DNA of 64,000 nucleotides from Conchocele bisecta (Eukaryota; Mollusca; Bivalvia; Lucinida; Thyasiridae). The position numbers and the translations under genes are program-made. The notes beneath the pieces were generated by a model, which worked only from the letters and a program-made list of their open reading frames with translations, did no database searches and was not told the DNA's origin. Positions 55,801 to 64,000 of this stretch are shown piece by piece (positions within the stretch are counted from its first letter, which is position 1; each line of letters starts with the position of its first letter). The stretch is from the NCBI GenBank assembly GCA_029237695.1, contig CM055274.1, forward strand, positions 67,267,484-67,331,483, given 5' to 3'.

Positions 55801-58800
55801 CCCACAATACACCAGTGTTACCGTGTTGGCATAGCATACAATACACCAGTGTTACCGTGATGGCATAGCATACAATACAGCAGTGTTACAGTAGTTACCG
55901 ACCGTTCCGGTGGCATAGCCTACAATACACATGTCCATTGTCATACCACTACAACAGTCTTACCGTGTTGGCATAGCCTACAATACACCAGTGTTACCGT
56001 GTTGTCATAGCCTACAATACAACAGTCTTACCGTGTTGTCATAGCCTACAATACACCGACATACCGTATTGGCATAGCCTACAATACACCAGTGTTACTG
56101 TGTTGGCATAGCCTGCAATACACCAGTGTTACCGTGTTGGCATAGCCTACAATACACCAGTGTTACCATATTGGCATAGCCTACAATACACCAGTGTTAC
56201 AGTGTTGGCATAGCCTACAATACACCAGTGTTACCGTGCTGTTATAGCCTACAATACACTAGACATACCGTATTGGCATAGCCAACAATACACCAGTGTT
56301 ACCGTGTTGGCATAGCCTGCAATACACCAGTGTTACCATGTTGGCATAGCCTGCAATACAGCAGTGTTACCGTGTTGGCATAGCCTACAATACACCAGTG
56401 TTACCACATTGGCATAGCCTACAATACACAAGTGTTACAGTGTTGGCATAGCCTACAATACACCAGTGTTACCGTGTTGTCATAGCCTACAATACACCAG
56501 TGTTAACGTGTTGTCATAGCCTACAATACACCAGTCTTACTGTGTTGGCATAGCCTACAATACACCAGTGTTACCGTGTTGGCATAGCCTGTAATACACC
56601 AGTGTTACTGTGTTGTCATAGCCTACAATACACCAGTGTTACCGTGTTGTCATAGCATACAATACACCAGTGTTACTGTGTTGTCATAGCCTACAATACC
56701 CCAGTCTTACCGTGTTGGCATAGCCTACAATACACCAGTGTTACCGTGTTGTCATAGCACAATACACCATGTTACTGTGTTGTCATAGCCTACAATACCC
56801 CAGATCCTTACTGTGTTGGCATAGCCTACAATACACCAGTGTTACAGTGTTGTCATAGCCTACAATACACCAGTCTTACCGTGTTGGCATAGCCTACACT
56901 ACTTACATACCACAATCTTACCGTGTTGGCATAGCCTACAATACACCAGTGTTACCTGTGCATAGCCTACAATACACCATGTTACCGTGTTGTCCATGCT
57001 ACAATACACCAGGTGTTACCGTGTTGGCAAAGCCTACAATACACCAGTGTTACCGTGTTTTGGCATAGCCTACAATACACCATAAGTAATTACTGTGTTG
57101 GCATAGCCTACAATACACCAGTCCCGTTACCTACCCTGTTTTCCATAGCCTACAATACACCAGTGTATTACCTGTGTTGGCATAGCCTACAATACACCAG
57201 TGTACCATATTGGCATAGCCTACAATACACCAGTGAATTACCAAGTGTTGGCATAGCCTACAATACACCAGTGTTACTGTTGTTGTCATAGCCTACAATA
57301 CGCCAGTCTTACCGTGTTGGCATAGCCTGCAATACACCATTCTTACCGGTTGTCATAGCCTACAAATACACTAAGACATACCGTATTGGCATAGCCTACA
57401 ATACACCAGTGTTACCGTGTTGGCATAGCCTACAATACACCAGTGTTACCCGTGATTTTGTCATAGCCTACAATACACCAGTGTTACGTGTTGTTCATAG
57501 CCTACCAATACACTAGACATACCGTATTGGCATAGCCTACAATACACCAGTGATAACCGTGTGTCATAAGCCTACAATACACCAGTGTTACCGTGTTGTC
57601 ATAGCCTACAATACACCAGTCTTACTGTGTTGGCATAGCCTACAATACACCAGTGTTACCGTGTTGTCATAGCCTACAATACACTAGACATACCGTATTG
57701 GCATAGCCAACCACACCAGTGTTACTGTGTTGGCATAGCCTACAATACACCAGTGTTACCGTGTTGTCATAGCCTACAATACACCAGTGATACCGTGTTG
57801 TCATAGCCTACAATAAATACACTAGACATACCGTATTGGCATAGCCTACAATACACCAGTGTTACTGTGTTGGCATAGCCTACAATACACCAGTGTTACC
57901 GTGTTGTTATAGCCGACAATATACCAGTGTTACCGTGTTGGCATAGCCTACAATACACCAGTGTTACCGTGTTGTCATAGCCTACAATACACCAGTGTTA
58001 CCGTGTTGTCATAGCCTACAATAAACTAGACATACCATGTTGGCATAGCCTACAATACACCAGTGTTACTGTGTTGTCATAGCCTACAATACACTAGTGT
58101 TACCGTGTTGTTATAGCCTACAATACACCAGTGTTACCGTGTTGGCATAGCCTACAATACACCAGTGTTACCGTGTTGGCATAGCCTACAATACACTAGA
58201 CATACCGTATTGGCATAGCCCACAATACACCAGTGTTACTGTGTTGTCATAGCCTACAATACACCAGTGTTACTGTGTTGTCATAGCCTACAATACACCA
58301 GTGTTACCGTGTTGTTATAGCCGACAATATACCAGTGTTACCGTGTTGGCATAGCCTACAATACACCAGTGTTACCGTGTTGTCATAGCCTACAATACAC
58401 TAGACATACCGTATTGGCATAGCCTACAATACACCAGTGTTACTGTGTTGGCATAGCCTGCAATGCACCAGTGTCACCGTATTGGCATAGCCTACAATAC
58501 ACCAGTGTTACAGTGTTATCATAGCCTACAATACACCAGTGTTACTGTGTTGTCATAGCCTACAATACACTAGACATACCGTATTGGCATAGTCTACAAT
58601 ACACCAGTGTTACTGTGTTGTCATAGCCTACAATACACTAGACATACCGTATTGGCATAGCCTACAATACACCAGTGTTACCGTGTTGGCATAGCCTACA
58701 ATACACCAGTGTTACCGTGTTGTCATAGCCTACAATACACCAGTGTTACCGTGTTGTCATAGCCTACAATACACTAGACATACCGTATTGGCATAGCCTA

Positions 58801-59470
58801 CAATACACCAGTGTTAATGTGTTAGCATAGCCTGCAATGCACCAGTGTCACCGTATTGGCATAGCCGACAATACACCAGTGTTACTGTGGTGTCATAGCC
58901 TACAATACACCAGTGTTACCGTGTTGTCATAGCCTACAATACACTAGACATACCGTATTGGCATAGCCTACAATACACCAGTGTTATCGTGTTGGCATAG
59001 CCTACAATACACCAGTCTTACCGTGTTGTCATAGCCTACAATACACTAGACATACCGTATTGGCATAGCCTACAATACACCAGTGTTACCGTGTTGGCAT
59101 AGCCTACAATACACCAGTCTTACCGTGTTGTCATAGCCTACAATACAACAGTGTTACCGTGTTGGCATAGCCTACAATACACTAGACATACCGTATTGGC
59201 ATAGCCTACAATACACCAGTCTTACCGTGTTGACATAGCCTACAATACACCAGTGTTACTGTATTGGCATAGCCTACAATACATCAGTGTTACCGTGTTG
59301 GTATAGCCTGCAATACACCAGTCTTACCGTGTTGGCATAGCCTGCAATACGCCCGTGTGACCGTGTTGGCATAGCCTACAATACACCAGTGTTACCGTGT
59401 TGTCATAGCCTACAATACAACAGTGTTACCGTGTTGTCATAGCCTACAATACACCAGTGTTACCGTGTTG
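52810..59470. repeat. 34-bp satellite array, about 195 units
   Basis: The unit is CCGTGTTGGCATAGCCTACA + ATACACCAGTGTTA. A second variant, CACTAGACATACCGTATTGG, recurs at intervals and gives a higher-order pattern. Between 52.9 and 54.85 kb the units are riddled with indels and T-rich insertions (53810-53990, 54410-54430). From 54.9 kb they are clean. Open frames inside (53095-53331, 57013-57291 and others) are repeat artefacts. Read on the minus strand each unit contains TATTGTAG-GCTATGCCAACACG-GTAAC, that is, the MSP exon's acceptor and first bases. Confidence 0.95.
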
Positions 59471-59640
59471 TTATATTTGACTTATCAGTAACACTCTATG
59501 CTTAACGTTGGGCAAATAACATGGTTTCCCAGTGTTACTGTGTTGTCATAGCCTACAATACACCAGTGTTACCGTGTTGTCATATTTGACTTATCAGTAA
59601 CACTCTATGCTTAACGTTGGGCAAATAACATGGTTTCCCT
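59471..59640. repeat. Duplicated 60-bp segment at the satellite edge
   Basis: ATATTTGACTTATCAGTAAC...AACATGGTTTCCC occurs at about 59473-59530 and 59583-59639 with two satellite units between. The array boundary was therefore duplicated by unequal exchange. Confidence 0.8.
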
Positions 59641-60072
59641 TAAAAAGAATATGGACATTTTACATAGCGTTGTTATACTGACGTAACAAAGGTAAGCGTG
59701 CATCACAAATGACTGAATAAATGGGACTTGCAACATTTGTGGCCAGTCAGTCACCTGATCTGCTAGCACACTCCTGCACCCTGCAAAGGGGCTATCCTGT
59801 TTATAAGTATAGTAGGTGTGTCACTGACAAACTGGCGAATATTGCAGATCCACTTCAGTCACCACCACCATGAAGTGTATATTCACCAATTAAATAACAT
59901 ATTGGTGACATGCGCACTGCACACACTTGCCCTTAAAATACTATAAATTGATCCCGCTCCCTGCCCAGCAACAAAACTGTGATATACACTCAAATTCTGA
60001 ATGAACAAACGGAAACTGCTGGCTCCATTAACATTTTCAGATCCGGTACCCAGCAATTGAAGACTGACTTAC
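59641..60072. other. Intron sequence, no gene seen
   Basis: Single-copy-looking sequence between the satellite and the upstream MSP exon. No feature is recognised. Confidence 0.4.
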
Positions 60073-60169
60073 CATCATGTAGGTGAATCAACACCTCCAC
60101 CTGGGTACCGGCCTTCACGATACCCGAACTCGGCCGCACACGATATTTCTCCGGCGATGTTGTTTTCAC
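60073..60169 (-). CDS. MOSPD2: MSP-domain exon, first part of the domain (MOSPD2-like)
   Basis: This 97-nt exon is bounded by an acceptor (GATTCCCAG) and a GTAAGT donor. It reads VKTTSPEKYRVRPSSGIV then AGTQVEVLIHLHDG in phase 0 to phase 1. K-TT-P--Y-VRP-SG--- is the core of the MSP domain of the VAP/MOSPD family, which holds the FFAT-binding surface. Its continuation is the exon at 31507-31630, 28.4 kb downstream. Further upstream exons lie outside the window or were not found. MOSPD2 is preferred over VAPA/B by the following exon; the VAP family is the alternative. Confidence 0.8.
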
Positions 60170-60535
60170 CTGGGAATCACCAAAGAAGAATTAGAGAGTA
60201 TTAGTGTATGTGGCTTCTGAGCAAAGTGCTGTATTGCCATTTTCATAGGAATTGTTCACTTAAAAGTTCCTAATGCACAACAAATGTCTCAAATATGGTA
60301 TACTAAAAAATAAAAAGTGTGTTTTTAAAAATAAGCTAGATAGCAAGGCCAGAATATTATCAAGCTTGTAGAAGTATTTTTTTTTAATTATTATATTAAT
60401 TTGAACTTGACCTCAGGTATGGGGGTTGCATTGGTGGGCTATACAATGAAAATATGGATGGTGACAAAGCATATGAAGTATCAAGTCAACCCGACTTAGG
60501 GTCGCAGACATAATGTACCCTGGCTGAGAAACCGT
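60170..60535. other. Intron sequence with one repeat fragment
   Basis: Positions 60400-60520 carry TTGACCTCAGGTATGGGGG and AATGAAAATATGGATGG, a fragment of the family seen at 14 and 21 kb. Nothing else is recognised. Confidence 0.4.
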
Positions 60536-61620
60536 ACCTTATGACATAAACGACTAGCAGCCTGCACATACGCACATCTTATCAGGGTCTACGCTGTTTG
60601 CCACTCAGTCAATGCTTAACTGCTGTTAACAAGGCTATCGTTGAGGAGTCTCACCCACTACTAATGGGTCATCGTTACGCGAATGACCCAGGGTGGTCAG
60701 TTATCAATGTGTAACAGCTACTAATGAACTTTAGCGAATATACGACTAACATTTCAGGAGATATGTGAAATTTGGATGTACATCCCAGTTTTGATGGACT
60801 TGACCTATATTTTAAGGAAAGTAGGTCAAGGTCACCTAAATGACCTATGATGGTTAGGTGAGAAGATATGCACAATTTTGGACGTAAATCCAATGTTTTG
60901 ACGGACATGACCTATACTTGTAGGAAAGTAGGTCACGGACACCAAATGACCAAGGGTATCAATATAAGGAAGCTACTGATAAAGTTTAGTGACCATCCAA
61001 CTAACTTACGAGATATGCGAAATTTGGATGTATGTCCACAATTTTACGGACATGACCTATATTTCGAAACAGTAGGTCAAGGTCACTTGAATGACCCAGT
61101 GTGGTTAGATATCAATGTAAGGAAGTATGGTGAACATCCGATTAACGTATCAACAGATATACGACATGTGGATGTACGTCCAACTTTTGACAGACGTGAC
61201 CTTTATTTAGAGACCAGGCGATCGCTGGGAAGTGTCTCACCTACTACCAACGGGTCAGGGTTACATGAATGACCCAGAGTGGTTAGCTATGAGAAAGTCA
61301 CTAATGAACTTTAGTGAATATCCGACTACCATATCAGGAGATATGCGAAAAATGGATTTACGTCTCATTTGACAGACATGACCTTTATTTCAAGGAAAGT
61401 AGTTCAAGGTCACCTCAGTGATGCAGGATGGTTAGGTATCAATGTAAGAAAGCTACTGATGAAGTTTGGTGAACATCTGACTGACACATGACGAGCAAAT
61501 TCGGACTAAGTCCACAGTTTGATGGGCATGGCATGAAAAGTAGATCACAGTCAACTAAATGACTTGGCGCAGATCTAACAAATGTATCAGGAGGTATGGG
61601 AAATTTGAACGTACAGCTGA
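60536..61620. repeat. Degenerate tandem repeat, units of about 145-190 bp
   Basis: Units share GAATGACCCAG-GTGGTTAG, ATATCCGACTAAC, GGAGATATGCGAAATTTGGA, GACATGACCTATATTT and AAAGTAGGTCAAGGTCAC. About six units can be followed. Frames of 77-134 codons are incidental. The phrase AGGTCAAGGTCA is shared with other families in the window. Confidence 0.75.
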
Positions 61621-61944
61621 TTCTCTTTATCTCGATATCGCTTATCTCGATATACCTGCTTATCTCGATATGCGTCCGAGGTTCCGGCCGAATTCCCTAT
61701 ATAGATCATGTATTTTACTCCTGATAAATCGATATCGGAAATGTCGATATTTCGGTTATGTCGAGGTGGAAATAGAGTCCCGATACCATGTTTCCTTCAT
61801 ATTTTTATTCTGATAACTCAATGTGAAAAATAAGCGCCTGGCACCGCCAAGTCTGATTCAGAGAGATTATCTCAGGTAAGTTTTCACACGTCTATAGAAT
61901 TAAAAAACACCGCCTCTAAAATGTGTTAAACGTTGCACAAACAT
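61621..61944. repeat. TATCTCGATAT repeat stretch and flanking non-coding DNA
   Basis: TATCTCGATAT occurs three times in 61625-61665 with TCGATATCGG and GTCGATATTTCGG after it. This style is typical of terminal regions of pogo-like elements in molluscs. No gene is seen. Confidence 0.5.
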
Positions 61945-62520
61945 GTTAAACTAGAAATGGACGCTTGTTGACAAGCGCATGTGTATCACCCTCCCCAGAT
62001 ACACAAGTAGTTTGAAAAAGGGGTGTTCGAGTTATGCTCCGGAGACAAAATCAGTGCACGGAAAAACAAAGGGAGATAACTAAAAAATTAGCGATGAAAG
62101 AGTTGTCATTCTTGCGTGACACACCTTTAGGGTCGTGGTCTATGCATGTGTGAAGTTTCATGAAAATATTCCAAAGGGTGTTCGAGTTATGCTCCGGAAA
62201 CGAAATCAGTGCACAAAACAAAAAAGGGAGATAATTAAGAAATTAACGACGCAAGAGTAGTCATTCTTGCGCGCGACACACCTTTGGGTCGTCTTCTATG
62301 CATGTGTGAAGTTTAATAAAAAATATTCCAAAGGGTGTTCAAGTTATGCTCCAGACACGAAATCAGTGCATGAAACAACAAAGCGAGGTAAGTAAAAAAA
62401 ATTAACGTTGCAAGAGTTGTCATTCTTGCACGCGACACACCTTTGGGTCGTGGTCTATGCATGTGTGAGGTTTAATGAAAATATTCCAAAGGGTGTTCGA
62501 GTTTTCAAATGCCTCGCCTT
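61945..62520. repeat. Tandem repeat of about 150 bp, 3-4 units
   Basis: Units contain GTTCGAGTTATGCTCCGGA, AAAGGGAGATAACTAA, GAGTTGTCATTCTTGC and CACACCTTTNGGGTCG. The array starts with CTAGAAATGGACGCTTG and GACAAGCGCATGTGTATC. The same start recurs at 63008. Confidence 0.8.
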
Positions 62521-62577
62521 GTCCCGCCTTGACCTCGAGTCTGGGCCCGAAAGCAATTTTCACTGGCCCGAACATAT

Positions 62578-62619
62578 TAGTGAGCCATAGAATATCAGAT
62601 TATATTCTATGGCTCACTA
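62578..62619. repeat. Perfect 18-bp inverted repeat with 6-bp loop
   Basis: TAGTGAGCCATAGAATAT and its exact complement are separated by six bases. The surrounding block GGGCCCGAAAGCAATTTTCA...GAACATATTA occurs again at 62968-63003 without the hairpin, so the hairpin looks like a discrete insertion. Confidence 0.85.
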
Positions 62620-62759
62620 GTCAATAATTGTTTTATTATATGATAATAGTCTGTATATAGCACTTACGACCTTATGCTACTAGACAAAAATTGAAAAAGA
62701 ATTTGAAAAAAAAAATGAAAAAAATAAATGGAAAAAAAAAGTTTAAAAATTAAAAATAA

Positions 62760-64000
62760 TAATGCTTGCTACTGGAGCCCAGAATTTTGTTTAATAGTCC
62801 TATATGTATCTACATATCATATCTGCACAGGTCCACATATTGCCACAATATTGTCAACACAGTTTACGGAAATGTAATATAATAATTTACCTGTATAAAT
62901 TACCTGTAATAAGTTAGTGGTCAGTTAGTGGTCAGTCTGGACATTTGCTGCCTTGACCTTGAGCCTGGGCCCGAAAGCAATTTTCACTGGCCCGAACATA
63001 TTATATAACTAGAAATGGACGCTTGTCGACAAGCGCATGTGTATCCCCCTCCCCAGATACACAAGTAGTTTGAAAAAAGGGTGATCGAGTTATGCTCCGG
63101 AGACAAAATCGGCGACGGACAAAGGGAGATAACTAAACAATTAGTGATGCAAGAGTTGTCATTCTTGCGCGACACACCTTTAGGGTCTATGCATGTGTGA
63201 AGCTACTGGAGCGCAGAATTATTTGTTAATAGTCCTATATTTATGTACATATATCTGCACAGGTGCACATAATGCCACAATATTTTCAACACTGTTGACG
63301 GAAATGTAATATAGAATGTAAATAAAAAAAATAATGCTCGCTACTGGAGCCGAGAATTTTTTTTAATAGTCCTATATTTATCTACATATATCTGCACAGG
63401 TCCACATACTGCCACAATATTGTCAACACAGTTTAGGTAAATGTAATAATTTAGCTGTATAAATTACCTGTAATAAGTTAGTGGTCAGTTAAAAAATTTA
63501 AAAAGAATGTAAAAAAAAAAATTAAAAAAAAAAGTTGAAAAATAAAAAATAATAATACTTGCTACTGGAGCCCAGAATTTTTTTTTAATAGTCCTATATT
63601 TATCTACATATATCTGCACAGGTCCACATAATGCCACAATATTTTCAACACAGTTGACGGAAATGTAATATACAAATTAAATAATGCTCGCTACTGGAGC
63701 CCAGAATTTTTGTTAATAGTCCTATATTTATCTACATATATCTGCACTGGTCCACATACTGCCACAATATTGTCAACACAGTTTACGGAAATGTAATAAT
63801 GTACCTGTATAAATTACCTGTAATAAGTTAGTGGTCAGTTAAAAAATTGAAAAAGAATTTAAAAAAAAAAATGGAAAAAAAAAGTTTAAAAATAATAATG
63901 CTTGCTACTGGAGCACAGAATTTTTTTTTAATAGTCCTATATTTATCTACATATATCTGCACAGGTCCACATAATGCCACAATATTTTCAACACAGTTTA
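62760..64000. repeat. Tandem repeat with alternating about 130- and 216-bp spacing
   Basis: GCTACTGGAGC...AGAATTTT-TAATAGTCCTATAT...TCTGCACAGGTCCACATA recurs at about 62766, 63204, 63340, 63559, 63688 and 63904. Alternate units have an added block ending in TAAGTTAGTGGTCAGTTAAAAA plus A-rich filler. A copy of the 61.95-kb repeat interrupts it at 63008-63200. The array runs off the window end. Confidence 0.8.

Noticed and set aside
53095..57291. Open frames of 60-97 codons in the 34-bp satellite
   Set aside because: They are repeat artefacts; the same peptide phrase recurs wherever the unit stays in frame.
52810..59470. Regularly spaced short repeats resembling a CRISPR array
   Set aside because: There are no unique spacers (units are directly abutting variants), no cas genes, and the genome is eukaryotic.
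61559..61813. 84-codon frame with repeated YLDI
   Set aside because: It is produced by the TATCTCGATAT repeat.

Overview
This window is animal nuclear DNA, almost certainly from a bivalve mollusc. It is dominated by non-LTR retrotransposons, several unrelated tandem-repeat families carrying TGACCTTGACCTT-type motifs, copies of the molluscan 'ggagataact' type, and spliced exons, with no bacterial-style operons outside one giant transposon. The species cannot be named from sequence alone.

Host gene. Four minus-strand exons with consistent splice phases (60073-60169, 31507-31630, 22438-22537, 15571-15738) encode the C-terminal part of an MSP-domain, tail-anchored membrane protein. It most resembles MOSPD2. 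Nearly everything between 15.7 and 60 kb therefore lies in its three introns of about 6.7, 9.0 and 28.4 kb. The introns hold a frameshifted multicopy gene of unknown function (17.3-20.8 kb), a second LINE (26.4-30.4 kb) and, in the largest intron, a nest of mobile elements.

The nest. A Crypton-type (DUF3504) tyrosine recombinase gene on the minus strand is split by a complete 17,908-bp Polinton/Maverick (33383-51290). The Polinton has inverted terminal repeats of about 265 bp starting 5'-AG and a 5-bp TCAGC target duplication. Taking the Polinton and one TCAGC away restores an uninterrupted Crypton reading frame across the junction. Genes recognised in the Polinton are a protein-primed family B DNA polymerase, a retroviral-like integrase, an A32/FtsK-type packaging ATPase, a hexon-like double-jelly-roll major capsid protein, and a coiled-coil protein with a hydrophobic tail that is typical of these elements. 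Further candidate structural and membrane genes accompany them. The left half (polymerase, integrase, ATPase) is full of small indels. Several right-half genes are intact. Unusual cargo includes a fibre-like protein (48-residue helical repeats followed by a beta-rich head), an intact two-helix membrane protein, and a pair of paralogous unknown genes next to the right TIR. Two classes of short palindrome recur through the element, one of them hugging gene starts.

Outside the nest. 0.35-1.8 kb is an 8-bp satellite. 2.8-5.8 kb is a 5'-truncated LINE. 5.8-15 kb is a run of TIR-flanked or hairpin-ended tandem-repeat elements. 52.8-59.5 kb is a 34-bp satellite whose monomer matches the splice acceptor of the host MSP exon at 31.6 kb. 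60.4-64 kb holds further tandem repeats. Parts of the satellites, and possibly the polymerase region, look like poorly polished long-read assembly, so some frameshifts may be technical.
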